A stretch of DNA of 64,000 nt from Streptomyces sp. NBC_01445 (GTDB lineage: Bacteria; Actinomycetota; Actinomycetes; Streptomycetales; Streptomycetaceae), in the NCBI RefSeq assembly GCF_035918235.1, contig NZ_CP109486.1, forward strand, positions 682,001-746,000, in the 5' to 3' direction. The translations under genes and the position numbers were made by a program. This document shows, piece by piece, positions 11,737 through 20,401 of the stretch. The number at the start of each line of letters is the position of its first letter. Position 1 is the first letter of the stretch. The notes below the pieces were generated by a model that saw nothing but the letters and a program-made list of their open reading frames with translations, searched no databases and had not been told where the DNA came from.

Positions 11737-12129
11737 ATGACCAGCCCATTTCCGTGTCCGTGCTGCGGGCATCTCGTCCTCGATGAGATGCCCGGCTCCT
11801 ACGAGATCTGTCCCATCTGCTTCTGGGAAGACGATGGCGTTCAGTTCCGGTGGCCCACGATGTCTGGCGGAGCCAACCGCGTGTCCCTTATCGAGGCCCA
11901 GCAGAACTACCAGGAATTCAGCGCCTGCGACCGCCATGGCCGACAGTACGTACGGCTGCCGGCGCCCGACGAGCCGCTCGACCCGGCGTGGCGCCCCATC
12001 GATCAGTCCCGCGACTCCTTCGAGGACTGGGACGGTGCGGAGCGGGCCCCATGGCCCGAGGACCGTTCCGTGCTGTGCTGGTGGCTGCCAACCTTCTGGC
12101 GCCGAGTCACCTCGCCTGACACGAAATGA
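11737..12129 (+). CDS. CPCC-family cysteine-rich protein
   Basis: 130 aa. It opens with FPCPCCGHLVLDEMPGSYEI followed by CPICFWEDDGVQ, the hallmark CPCC...CPICFWEDD of the CPCC cysteine-rich family. A DPAWRP segment and an acidic tail follow. The four cysteines probably bind zinc. Members are frequent in polymorphic-toxin immunity clusters. It heads a same-strand run of small genes to 14101, separated from the next by 28 bases. Confidence 0.8.
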   Translation: MTSPFPCPCCGHLVLDEMPGSYEICPICFWEDDGVQFRWPTMSGGANRVSLIEAQQNYQEFSACDRHGRQYVRLPAPDEPLDPAWRPIDQSRDSFEDWDGAERAPWPEDRSVLCWWLPTFWRRVTSPDTK

Positions 12130-12157
12130 GCCAACCCACTCCCGAGAGGAACCGCGC

Positions 12158-12883
12158 ATGGCATCCCGAATCGCAGCCCTCGTCCAGCAGATGGACGGCG
12201 CTGCGGAAGAGTCCATGGATGCCCGCGCCGAGCTGATCCACATCGGACACCCCGCCATCCCTGTCATCATCGACGGCCTACCGTCCCTCGGCAGCTTCGG
12301 CCAGCTGACCGCCATTGAGGTCTTCGAGGAGGTCAGAGACCCACGCTGCGGCCCCGCACTGATCGAGTTGTTGGCCAGTGACAACAGCACCGTGCGGGAG
12401 TGGGCGGCGCTGGCCCTCGCGGACCTGGGGATCAGGGGCGCGGTTGAGCCCTTGTGGCGCGCATACCGCGCCTGCGTGGAGCGGGCGAAGCCACCGGACT
12501 GGAGCGAGCCAGTGGGCTTCCGGTTTGCGCTCACAGAACTCGGGGCCCGCCATCCGGTCGTACCCCCATTGACGGCCCGACTGTGCAGCATGACCAGCTT
12601 CGGTGCGCTTGCCTGGCCGTCTGCTCACTACATCGAAGTCGTCAACGACCTTGCCGACCATGATCAGCTCGTCCTCTACAGCCAGTTCTGGAAGATCGAA
12701 GGCGACCGGACATACGGCATCTCGGGCCCCGACCTGGACTGGCAGCTCAACTGGGAAAGACCTTGGCCGGAGTTGGTCGAGTCGGCCCGCGAATGGGCGC
12801 TGCTCGAAGCCACAGAAGCTCCCTGCGACGAGAGCATCGTCGTCACCATTACGTGGATCGACCGCACCGATCTCCACCCGTAG
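12158..12883 (+). CDS. HEAT-repeat protein
   Basis: 241 aa from ATG 12158 with GAGAGGA upstream. Helical repeats are visible: IHIGHPAIPVIIDGLPSLG, FEEVRDPRCGPALIELLAS and STVREWAALALADLGIRGAV, the last two closely matching the HEAT/PBS lyase repeat (VREWAALALADLG). The C-terminal half is less repetitive. Likely a protein-binding scaffold. HEAT proteins of this size occur in toxin-immunity and effector clusters, in keeping with its neighbours, but no partner can be named. Confidence 0.75.
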   Translation: MASRIAALVQQMDGAAEESMDARAELIHIGHPAIPVIIDGLPSLGSFGQLTAIEVFEEVRDPRCGPALIELLASDNSTVREWAALALADLGIRGAVEPLWRAYRACVERAKPPDWSEPVGFRFALTELGARHPVVPPLTARLCSMTSFGALAWPSAHYIEVVNDLADHDQLVLYSQFWKIEGDRTYGISGPDLDWQLNWERPWPELVESAREWALLEATEAPCDESIVVTITWIDRTDLHP

Positions 12884-12908
12884 ATGATCGCCGGTTAGCC
12901 TTCCCGGC

Positions 12909-13454
12909 ATGTCTGATGCCACTCCGCACAAGCCGCTGTTGTGGGTCGAGTCCGGTGGCGGCCCGCTGGTCGTCGTGCCCGAATCGGCCCTGGCTTCTTG
13001 GTGTACGGATACGCAGGCCACGAGCGCAGACGAGTGCAGCGGCTGGGGCGACTACGGCCGGGCCTGCCAAATCGACGACTACATAGGCACGCTGCACGTG
13101 GGGAACGCCGAGGCCCTGGTACTGGCCGACAGCCCCGACACCACAACCTTCCTGCCCGACCGCATGCTCTTCATCCGGTGGAGCGGAGCCGACTCCGAGA
13201 GCGACATCCTCGCCGCACTCGAACCCGCCCTCACCTTGGCCGCATGGCAATCCCCCGTGCAGTGGACCCTTGCCGGCGGCCCGGTCGTCCTCTTCGACGC
13301 TGCCTGGTCCGGCACCGATCTGCCTGACCACCAGCCGGACAATCACCTGCCCATCTACTTGCCCCCCGGGGTCTACGCGGCCGAGTACGCGTATGTCGAG
13401 CCGAACCCACGCACCTCGTTCGGCCTCGTCCGACTCACGCCGCGCGGAAGGTGA
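12909..13454 (+). CDS. Imm21-like immunity protein
   Basis: 181 aa. The order of motifs matches immunity protein 21: LLWVESGGGPLVVVPE at the N terminus, DYGRACQIDDYIGTLHVGNA, ALVLADSPDTTTFLP, an FIRW strand, a GGPVVLFDAAWSG strand, and a beta-rich PPGVYAAEYAYVEP end. Immunity proteins of this family neutralise a cognate polymorphic toxin; no toxin gene is visible here. It starts 25 bases after the HEAT gene and runs into the next gene, consistent with one operon. Confidence 0.78.
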   Translation: MSDATPHKPLLWVESGGGPLVVVPESALASWCTDTQATSADECSGWGDYGRACQIDDYIGTLHVGNAEALVLADSPDTTTFLPDRMLFIRWSGADSESDILAALEPALTLAAWQSPVQWTLAGGPVVLFDAAWSGTDLPDHQPDNHLPIYLPPGVYAAEYAYVEPNPRTSFGLVRLTPRGR

Positions 13455-13459
13455 CGCGC

Positions 13460-14101
13460 ATGCCTATCCAGCACCCGGCAGAGACCGGATACGGGTACGT
13501 CATCGAGCGCTACGTCACGACGGGCCACAGCCGGTCCAGCCGCCTCAGCCGATACGGCGAGATACTCAGCGGCCGCTTCACCCGCCGGGAAGACGCCATT
13601 CGCAATCGATTCGTGCGCGACCTGCTCCACGACGCCGCCACGATCACGGACGACGAACTGGCCGCGCTCTTCGGCTTCGAGTGGCGAGCCCGCCTCACCG
13701 CATCCTGGCTGGTCGGCGTGGCCCAGCGCCACAAGTTTCGCCAGCAGATCGGCGACCTGCTGCTCGCCAGCGAACTCACCTACGCAGGACGGGGGTACTG
13801 CTTCGCCCCGGCCCGCCTCGGCACACACGAGGACGCCGAGATCCTGATCGCGTACCTGGACCGCTACCTGCCACAGCTCGACCTCCGCTACGACCAACCG
13901 GATGCCCTCGGCGCACTCCTGCGCCTCGACGACCAGCTCGGCACCGAGTACGCCACCCGATTCACAGCACCCGACGGCCCTTGGGAGCGCTGGGTCAACG
14001 CCCTCCCACACCTTCGTGAAAATCCCGGGTACACGCCCGCCGACCAGCGCCGGTGGACCGCTACCCAATGCGACTTCGCCAACGGTTGGTCCCTCACCTG
14101 A
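13460..14101 (+). CDS. DUF6000 family protein
   Basis: 213 aa from ATG 13460, preceded by GGAAGG; a GTG at 13451 overlapping the upstream stop is an alternative start. The IERYVTTG opening, the TDDELAALFGFEWRARLTAS block, SWLVGVAQRHKFRQQIGDLL, and the GRGYCFAPARLGTHEDAEIL segment followed by a YLDRYL helix match DUF6000, which is widespread in Streptomyces and often beside immunity-type genes. Function unknown. Fourth gene of the 11737-14101 cluster. Confidence 0.75.
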   Translation: MPIQHPAETGYGYVIERYVTTGHSRSSRLSRYGEILSGRFTRREDAIRNRFVRDLLHDAATITDDELAALFGFEWRARLTASWLVGVAQRHKFRQQIGDLLLASELTYAGRGYCFAPARLGTHEDAEILIAYLDRYLPQLDLRYDQPDALGALLRLDDQLGTEYATRFTAPDGPWERWVNALPHLRENPGYTPADQRRWTATQCDFANGWSLT

Positions 14102-14176
14102 CGGCGGAAGCCGATGGGTGCGGGCCTTTGAAGAGGCGATCGGTTCGATCTCGCGGGATGCCGGGCCAAGTGGCGA

Positions 14177-14710
14177 TTATGAGGCGTCGGCGTAGGCGAG
14201 GTGGGTGCCGCAGACGGTGCAGCGGAAGAGCATGGCCGTGGCCCCTGCACCGAGTTGGGTCAGGAACTGCTCGAGTTGGGCTGCGTCGTGCCAGCCGTTC
14301 ATGCGCAGGTCTTGCCTGAGCTGGTCGAGGGCCTCGGGGTGGGCTGCCAGTTCGCTGTATCCGACCTCGCCGATGAAGGCTGCCGCGTCGTGGCAGTGGA
14401 CGAGCCAGTGCGGATCCTGCCAGGCATGGAAGCCGGGAGTGCGGCGGGTCACCTCGTACAGGGTCTCCTCGCTGACGCCGTCGAGTCCGTAGGAGTCCAT
14501 GAACTCGCCGGCGAACCGTTCAGCCGCGCTGCCGTCCGCGATGCACCAGGGGCAGAAATGTCCGCTGACGTCTTGGGCGGTGTAGAAGGTCGCGGTGTAG
14601 ATCCACCCCATGGCGCGGCTGCAGCACACACATGTCTCCGCGCTCTCGCGGATCGACCCGCTGGCGAGCGGATCGGGGTGGTAACGGAAGGCAGGCAGGT
14701 CGGAGTTCAC
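14177..14710 (-). CDS. CbrC family protein
   Basis: 177 aa from GTG 14710. It contains LPAFRYHPDPLASGSI, then CVCCSRAMGWIYTA, HFCPWCIADGSAAERF and PGFHAWQDPHWLVHCHDAAA, and ends with a CTVCGTHLAYAD zinc-binding pair. This is the CbrC/UPF0167 layout. CbrC relatives were linked to colicin resistance in enterobacteria and occur in polymorphic-toxin immunity sets. It is convergent with the neighbouring immunity-type cluster. Eight or more cysteines imply metal binding. Confidence 0.82.
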   Translation of the reverse strand: MNSDLPAFRYHPDPLASGSIRESAETCVCCSRAMGWIYTATFYTAQDVSGHFCPWCIADGSAAERFAGEFMDSYGLDGVSEETLYEVTRRTPGFHAWQDPHWLVHCHDAAAFIGEVGYSELAAHPEALDQLRQDLRMNGWHDAAQLEQFLTQLGAGATAMLFRCTVCGTHLAYADAS

Positions 14711-14741
14711 TGGTGCAGTCTGTTCGTAGGCAGCCCAGTGA

Positions 14742-15130
14742 TCAAACGGTGAGCGCGTAACCCTGCTGGTCGGATGCCGGATAGAGCCGCTGATGCTCAC
14801 GCGCGGTGTGGTGACGCCAGTAGGAGTCGAAGTCGCCGTTGTCGATCAGGGTGCGGAGTTTGAGGACGGCTTCGGCGCCGTGCAGTCCCCAGCGGGCACC
14901 GGTGATGTCGAGTCCGCCGATCAGGTGCCCGCAGGGCACTGTACGGCGCCGGTGGAGATCGACCAGGGCGATGTCATAGCGGAGCTGGTCGAGGTGACCG
15001 GTCAGATAGCGCCGACAGACATCGACGGCCTCTCGCCGACCGGCGGAGAGGCCGGTCCGGTCGGCTTGGACCGCGGTCATCACGGCCAGGGCTGCGGTGT
15101 GTGAGAGGGAGACGAAGTCCCTCTCAACCG
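14742..15130 (-). pseudogene. ISKra4-family transposase, 3' fragment
   Basis: The C-terminal part reads LDITGARWGLHGAEAVLKLR then NGDFDSYWRHHTAREHQRLY, the end of ISKra4-type transposases. Upstream residues (TGLSAGRREAVDVCRRYLT, LRYDIALVDLH) are weakly preserved. The 5' half is missing; the kinase gene on the other strand now begins at 15186. Non-functional. Confidence 0.75.
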
Positions 15131-15185
15131 CGGCGGTGACCTTCCGATCAGCTTGCTGACGCCAGCACATTGTAGGATCCGCGGG

Positions 15186-15923
15186 GTGGCAGAACTGATC
15201 AGGACCAGTGCGATCCCGCCTGACGATTGCTCGGGCCAACCCACCCGCGATCAGGTCATTGGCCGGATCGCCGATCACCTTACGGCCCAGGACCCCGGGC
15301 ATCCGCTTCGTGTCGCGGTGGACGGCATCACCGCCGCAGGAAAGACGACCCTGGCGCGTGCACTGTCATCTGCGGTCGCCGGTCGTGGCCGACCCGCGAT
15401 TCACCTGTCCATGGACGGGTTCCACCACCCGCGCGCCCACCGCCACCGGCAGGGCCGCGACTCAGCAGTCGGCTACTACCAGGACGCCTACGACTTTCCC
15501 GCGTTCGCACGGACAGTGCTCACACCGATGGGCCCAGGCGGCGACCGCCGCTACCGCGGTCGCATCATCGACCTGGCCAGCGACCGGCAGATCGACGAAC
15601 CCCCAGTCACCGCGCCGGCCGAAGCGGTGCTGATCGTGGACGGCAGCTTCCTCCAACGCAGTGAACTGGCCCACCTGTGGGATGAGGTCGTGTTCGCCGA
15701 CACCAGCTTCCTCGTCGCCCGCCGACGCGGCACTACGCGGGACGCCGCGCTCTTCGGCGGACTTGAACAGGCCGAGAATGCCTTCGACAACCGCTACCAC
15801 GCAGCCTGTCGGCACTACCTGGCCGAAACCGACCCGGCCACGCGAGCAAGCATCGTCATCGGCAACGACGACGTCGACCACCCTGAACTACGCCGCATCG
15901 GCGACCTCCGACGGCCCCAGTAG
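15186..15923 (+). CDS. uridine kinase-like P-loop protein
   Basis: 245 aa from GTG 15186. A Walker A loop (GITAAGKTT, about residues 47-55) follows VAVDG, then SMDGFHHPRAHRHR with the substrate-binding Asp-Gly-Phe-His, SAVGYYQDAYDFPAFART, and a LIVDGSFLQRSELAHLWD Walker B-like strand. This is the uridine/phosphoribulokinase-like arrangement common in Streptomyces. It would phosphorylate a nucleoside or similar substrate with ATP. Isolated between an IS remnant and decayed sequence. Confidence 0.85.
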   Translation: MAELIRTSAIPPDDCSGQPTRDQVIGRIADHLTAQDPGHPLRVAVDGITAAGKTTLARALSSAVAGRGRPAIHLSMDGFHHPRAHRHRQGRDSAVGYYQDAYDFPAFARTVLTPMGPGGDRRYRGRIIDLASDRQIDEPPVTAPAEAVLIVDGSFLQRSELAHLWDEVVFADTSFLVARRRGTTRDAALFGGLEQAENAFDNRYHAACRHYLAETDPATRASIVIGNDDVDHPELRRIGDLRRPQ

Positions 15924-16373
15924 CCTGCGCGGCCGTCCAGCCAACTGATCCTCGATCCGATGTCCCCCTGATCGGAAAGACAACGGCTTCTCAGCTTGTT
16001 GTTTAACCCTGTTGCTGCCTCAAGCGGACGTGAGTGGTGAGGGTTTCGACTCGTTTCACGGTCTTCCCGGGCTCGTAGCGGGGGGCCGGTCTGCGGTTTT
16101 GTGTCCTGGTGGGCGTCCGGGGCCTGGCCGGGAGGGTTTCGGCGCGCGTGCGGGAGGGCGGCCTTCCCCCGGAGGTGCCGGCACCCACGGCGGACGCGAG
16201 CGGGGGTGAGTCGGCGCGGTTCGGCGGGTCGTTCCCAGGGGCGGTGGAGGTCCTCGGCGAGTGGTCGGGCCAAGCGGAGCTGGGTGTGGGTGTCACCGCC
16301 GAGATGGTCCGGGGCCAGTCGTCCTGCTCCCCCAAGCGCCTGCGAGGGGCCGCGGTGCTGCGGTCCCGGGTAC
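15924..16373. other. gene-poor stretch, possible decayed coding sequence
   Basis: No complete gene. On the minus strand a frame ends GKTVKRVETLTTHVRLRQQQ and stop at 16003, which looks like a genuine C terminus, but no start or family can be assigned. Probably a remnant. Confidence 0.35.
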
Positions 16374-17594
16374 TCAGGGGAGGAACGTCACTGCCGGGAA
16401 GGCTGGGGACGGCCCGTCGAGCAGATGCCCCCGACGGTGGCGCAGGTGCTCGTCGAAGAACGCGAGCGGGTACGCCTGCTGGATCTTCACCGCCTGGTCG
16501 GGATCGAGGGTGCCGATCACGTCCTGGAGCTGCTGCCCGCTCCATCCGAACAGCTTCGCCACCTGTGGGAACAGCGCCTCGTTGTCGCCGTACGAGGCGT
16601 GGACGGCGCCCTGGGCCTGGATGTTCAGCCGCCGACCCCGCAGGTGCGACCAGAATGCGGCGGCCTCGGGATCCGTGGCCCGGGTGAACTCGGCGGTCAT
16701 CATCATGAACGGCCGGTCCAGGTCGCCGGCCAGCGGCGGGTTCATCTGCATCGGGCCGTCGAGGCTCAGCCCGGCCCGGATGCGCTCGTCCGCGAGCGTG
16801 GCGCAGGCGGTGGCCGTCCCGCCCTTCGACCAGCCGAACGCGCCCATGCGCCGCGGGTCGAGGGAGCCGAGCAGCCCGGCCGGCAGCTCCTTCTGGTCGA
16901 CGTCCGGATTGCATCCGGCGGCGAGCTGCTCGACGCAGTCGAGGACGAAGCGCAGGTCAGCGGCGAAGTCCCCGGGCAGCGTCGGCGCCTGCCTGTCGTG
17001 GAGCGGGACGGCGATCCGACCGTCGGGGAACTCGGTGTACGTGTCGTACTGGTGGGCCACCGTCACAGCCGCGTATCCGTGGCTGGCGAGCTCTTGGACC
17101 ATGACGGTGTGGTCGCCCTGGTGGCTGTGCGCGCCGTGCGAGAACACGACGACGGGCAGTCGTCGGCCCGACCGCCGCACCGGAGCGCCCACGTGGCCGG
17201 CAGTGAGCGGCCCCCGGGAGGCCAGAGCGCTGAACCCCGCGTCGGCGAGGAACGCCTGAAGTGCGCCGGCCGGCATCCAAGGCGCCACCGGATACCGCTC
17301 GACGTCCCGGGCGGGGTACCAGACGGTGGCCATCAGCTCGCGAAAGTGCCCGGGGCCCGCGATGTCGTCCGGCCGCGACCGGTCGACGAGGTGCAGCTGG
17401 ACCGTGCCCACCGGGTGCGGCCCGGTCGGCGCGGGCAGCCTGAGTCGCGTCGAGGCGTGGGCGGCCGCGGCCGGGTCCGCCCACGCGGGGCCGGCGACGG
17501 CGGCAAGAGGCACGGCGGCCCCGGCTGCCAGCGCGGCTCCCAGCATGTGGCGGCGCGTCATGCGCTTGCGGTTGATGAGCGGCGTGGTGGTCAT
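16374..17594 (-). CDS. Tat-exported alpha/beta hydrolase (PAF-acetylhydrolase-like)
   Basis: 406 aa. A twin-arginine signal (TRRHMLGAALAAGAAVP, cleavage near WADPAA) directs export. The hydrolase domain shows VVVFSHGAHSHQGDHT (oxyanion region), DLRFVLDCVEQ, and a GWSKGG nucleophile elbow where the Ser is expected to be catalytic. A late His lies in AVHASYGD, and an Asp is in LSLDGPM. The MATVWYPARD segment is typical of the platelet-activating-factor acetylhydrolase/chlorophyllase-like group. It acts outside the cell on an ester substrate not predictable here. Confidence 0.82.
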   Translation of the reverse strand: MTTTPLINRKRMTRRHMLGAALAAGAAVPLAAVAGPAWADPAAAAHASTRLRLPAPTGPHPVGTVQLHLVDRSRPDDIAGPGHFRELMATVWYPARDVERYPVAPWMPAGALQAFLADAGFSALASRGPLTAGHVGAPVRRSGRRLPVVVFSHGAHSHQGDHTVMVQELASHGYAAVTVAHQYDTYTEFPDGRIAVPLHDRQAPTLPGDFAADLRFVLDCVEQLAAGCNPDVDQKELPAGLLGSLDPRRMGAFGWSKGGTATACATLADERIRAGLSLDGPMQMNPPLAGDLDRPFMMMTAEFTRATDPEAAAFWSHLRGRRLNIQAQGAVHASYGDNEALFPQVAKLFGWSGQQLQDVIGTLDPDQAVKIQQAYPLAFFDEHLRHRRGHLLDGPSPAFPAVTFLP

Positions 17595-17731
17595 GGGCCC
17601 TCCCGTGGTGACGGATCGTCACTCGTGCCGCGACGGCCGGTCCGTGGGCACGAGTGGAACGCTGTCATGTGCCCCTCTCGCGCAGCATCGGCCCACCGAT
17701 TGATCACTCGCGCGGGCATCGGCCCACGGGT

Positions 17732-17959
17732 TTACGCCCTGGGGCCGATGCGGTCGGCGGTGTCGTCCGGTTGCGAGGCAATCCCGATCAACGCGGCAGG
17801 CAGCCCCGCCTCGACCACGCGCAGCAGCAGCGGCGCGGGCGAGTACCGCGGCTCCTTGAACTCGGCGTGCATCGACTCGGTGATCGTCTGGACGGTATCG
17901 AGCCCGATGAGGTCGGCCAGCGCGAGCGGACCCATCGGGTGGGCGCAGCCGAGGGTCAT
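17732..17959 (-). pseudogene. 3-hydroxyacyl-CoA dehydrogenase C-terminal fragment
   Basis: MTLGCAHPMGPLALADLIGL followed by DTVQTITESMHAEFKEPRYS and LLLRVVEAGL is the C-terminal domain of 3-hydroxybutyryl-CoA dehydrogenases. The usual GRKxGRGFYxY ending is replaced by unrelated sequence after a frameshift, and the NAD domain is absent. Dead fragment. Confidence 0.75.
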
Positions 17960-18077
17960 GGCGTCGTCGATCGACCGTCAGCTCCGGCGGCCTGTCCGGG
18001 TGGCAAACTGCCTCGAACGGTAGGGTCACCGATGGCCCAGCATTGCGATCATGAAATCATCGTGAGCCACTCATTAC

Positions 18078-18506
18078 ATGATCAGACACGTGATGCGTAC
18101 GCTGTGCGCCGCCACCCTCGTGGCCGCTCCCCTCGCCCTGACCGCAACGCCGGCACAAGCCCTGACTTCATGTACGGTCAACGGCCGTCCCGTGTCCGGT
18201 ACGACCGTCAGTGGTACTGCCGGCTCCGACAACATCAGCTGCGGCGCCCTTGCCTCGGGCGATAGCGTCAGCGGCTTGGGCGGCAGCGACTACATCGTCA
18301 TCAACGGCATCGTTGCCGGTACCGTCGACGGCGGCGCCGGCGGCGACTTCATCATGGCCAACGCCGGTACCACGGCGAACGGCAGGATCCTCGGCGCCGC
18401 CGATGGCGACTCCATCTTCGTCGGCCCGAACGCCGGCACCGTCGACGGCGGACTCGGGTCGGACTTCTGCCGAGTCGCTTCCGGTAACCCCCCGATCAGC
18501 TGCTGA
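18078..18506 (+). CDS. small secreted RTX-like repeat protein
   Basis: 142 aa. A signal peptide (MRTLCAATLVAAPLALTA, cleavage after AQA) is followed by Gly-Asp-rich repeats: SGTAGSDNISCG, SGLGGSDYIVING, DGGAGGDFIMAN, GAADGDSIFVG, DGGLGSDFCRV. They resemble RTX nonapeptides (GGxGxDxUx) and may bind calcium. Two Cys pairs suggest disulfides. It is a secreted protein of unknown role; a 7-bp inverted repeat (GATCATG/CATGATC) overlaps its start codon. Confidence 0.7.
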   Translation: MIRHVMRTLCAATLVAAPLALTATPAQALTSCTVNGRPVSGTTVSGTAGSDNISCGALASGDSVSGLGGSDYIVINGIVAGTVDGGAGGDFIMANAGTTANGRILGAADGDSIFVGPNAGTVDGGLGSDFCRVASGNPPISC

Positions 18507-18554
18507 CCGGCAGCGGGTTCGTCGGGCCGGCCATCTGCGACGCTCAGAGTGGCC

Positions 18555-18990
18555 AGCTGGCGTGCCACAACACGCGGTGGCCATCGTCGAGGCGCACGGC
18601 ATCCCGCTCGCGGCAGTCACCACCGGCGGCTGCCGCAACGACGTCACCCAACTGATCCCGCTGATCCAGGCCGTCCCGCCGATCCGCGGTAGGCGCGGCC
18701 TGCCACTGCGCCGCGCCGAGCGCCTGTACGCCGACCGCGGCTGTGACCACGAGGTCTACCGGGACGAGGTCCGCCGGTTCCAGATCACCTCACACATCGC
18801 CCGGCGCGGCACGGGGCACTGCTCCGGCCTGGGCGTGTACCGCTGGGTCGTGGAAGGAGCGATCGCGCTGCTGCACTGGTTCCGCCGCCTGCGTATCCGC
18901 TGGGAGATCCGCGACGACATCCACCACGCGTTCGTCACCCTTGGCTGCGCCGTCATCTGCCGGCGACGACTGCGCACCGCACTTTGTTGA
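18555..18990 (+). pseudogene. IS5-family transposase, 3' half
   Basis: Reads AIVEAHGIPLAAVTTGGCRN, DVTQLIPLIQAVPPIRG, LYADRGCDHEVYR (catalytic Asp), ITSHIARRGTGHCSGLGVYR and WVVEGAIALLHWFRRLRIRW with the final Glu replaced by Gly-context changes (usual WVVERTI). The N-terminal half is gone and the frame fuses into upstream sequence. Inactive remnant. Confidence 0.8.
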
Positions 18991-19071
18991 GAGCAACGGC
19001 GGGCGGTCGCCTCAGGGGATGGCCTGCTCGATGCGTCAGAACGCATAGGTAGCAGTCGGGCCCGCGCAGCC

Positions 19072-19818
19072 TCACATACGGGATCTCAGCACGTCGATCT
19101 CACAGCCCGGCGCGGAGGGGTCGAAGCCGTGCTCGATCAGCCAGCGAACCGCCAGCAGGCTTCGCAACGACCACCACGCGTGGATCACGTCGAGGTCGAT
19201 GTCGGTGCCATAGCCGGCGATGACGTCGTCGAGGTGCTCCTCGTGTCCGAGCGTGAAGGTGGCGAGGTCGTACAGGGGGTCACCCTGGCCCGCCTCGGAC
19301 CAGTCGATGATGCCTGTGACCTCGTCGCCGTCGACGAAGACGTGCGCGATCTGCAGGTCTCCGTGCGTGAACGCCGGAGTCCACGGCCGGAGCGCGGCCT
19401 CGGCGACCTGGCGGTTGCGGGTGACCACGTCGGCGGGCAGGACGCCGTTCGTCACGAGCAACTCGCACTCGTCGTCGAGTTCCGCCGCCAGCGCGACGAC
19501 GCTCCGGCCGGCCCGGCCCGGCAGGGGCGGCAGGGGCGCTTCGTGCAGCTTCCGGATGGCGGCACCCGCCGCGGCCCACGCCGCCGGCGACCCGGTCGAC
19601 GGCCCGCCGAGGCGCCCAAGCGTCGTCCCCGGGAGTGCGGCGATCGCGAGCACGGGCGGCTTGCGCCACAGGACCTCCGGGGTCGGGACCGGCGCGAGGG
19701 ACATCGCCTGGACCTCGGCGTCGATGCGCGCCTGATCGGCGTCCACCTTCAAGAACACGTCGCCGACGCGCAGAGTCGCGCGCTCGGAATGGGCGACGAC
19801 GACTTTGACCTCATCCAT
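19072..19818 (-). CDS. aminoglycoside phosphotransferase-family protein
   Basis: 248 aa with the kinase-like APH fold. The catalytic loop is THGDLQIAHVFVDGDEVTG and the metal site is IIDWSEAGQGDPLYDLATF; a nucleotide-binding Lys is in DVFLKVDAD. Length is somewhat shorter than antibiotic-resistance APH enzymes. Most such Streptomyces paralogues have unknown substrates (sugars, choline-like compounds or drugs), so resistance should not be assumed. It stands alone, terminating toward the IS5 remnant. Confidence 0.85.
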   Translation of the reverse strand: MDEVKVVVAHSERATLRVGDVFLKVDADQARIDAEVQAMSLAPVPTPEVLWRKPPVLAIAALPGTTLGRLGGPSTGSPAAWAAAGAAIRKLHEAPLPPLPGRAGRSVVALAAELDDECELLVTNGVLPADVVTRNRQVAEAALRPWTPAFTHGDLQIAHVFVDGDEVTGIIDWSEAGQGDPLYDLATFTLGHEEHLDDVIAGYGTDIDLDVIHAWWSLRSLLAVRWLIEHGFDPSAPGCEIDVLRSRM

Positions 19819-19964
19819 GGGCGGCCAGTATCCCGGGGATGATCGCCGACGTCACCGGGTTTATCGCATGTGATTACGCGGTTGGCCGCGTCCCGCTCCC
19901 GGGCGGCATCGTGCATGACACCGACCTCTGACCAGGTCAAACCCACCACTTTTGTTGGGAGTCC

Positions 19965-20348
19965 TTAGTCCAGGCGGGACACCTGGTAGTGGACGATGGA
20001 CCAGCCGTCCGCCACCCGGCGCACCACAATCGCGAGCTTGACGGCAACCGGGGTCCGGTCGGTGAACGAGAACTCGGCGTCCAGGTAACCGAGTACCAGG
20101 TCGTGGGCCAACCGCCGGGTTTCGAGAATCCGGTACTCGGCAGTCATGCCCAGGGGTTGGGAGTCGTAGTACTCGGCGATGCCCCGGTGCCCGACGGTGT
20201 ACGGGTGCAGGCCCTGGAAGATCGCGTCCTCGGTGTAGAGGGAGGCGACCCGCTGCGGGTCGTGCGCGTCGACGGCCGCCTTCCAGGGGGCGAGGACGCC
20301 GCGCAGGATCGCCGCGTCGTCCGTCGTGGTGTTCGTCGTGGTGCTCAT
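19965..20348 (-). CDS. SnoaL-like / NTF2-fold protein
   Basis: 127 aa from ATG 20348. It has the DAAILRGVLAPWKAAVDAHD helix, YTEDAIFQGLHPYTVGHRGI and YYDSQP, then a strand-rich half ending ADGWSIVHYQVSRL, the pattern of SgcJ/SnoaL-like nuclear-transport-factor-2 folds. Such proteins are small isomerases, hydrolases or ligand binders. It lies 53 bases downstream of the SDR gene on the same strand and probably shares its TetR-controlled promoter. Confidence 0.8.
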   Translation of the reverse strand: MSTTTNTTTDDAAILRGVLAPWKAAVDAHDPQRVASLYTEDAIFQGLHPYTVGHRGIAEYYDSQPLGMTAEYRILETRRLAHDLVLGYLDAEFSFTDRTPVAVKLAIVVRRVADGWSIVHYQVSRLD

Positions 20349-20401
20349 CGAGTTTCTCCCGTCGAATGGAGCGGAGCCGAGGTGTCGGACGGAGCCGGGG
20401 A

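Noticed and set aside
16101..18023. 640-codon plus-strand frame across the Tat hydrolase
   Set aside because: Shadow of the hydrolase and dehydrogenase fragment on the minus strand; composition Arg/Pro-rich and without motifs.
19072..19818. Assigning antibiotic resistance to the phosphotransferase
   Set aside because: The APH fold is clear, but most Streptomyces paralogues have unknown substrates and no drug-specific motif can be read here.
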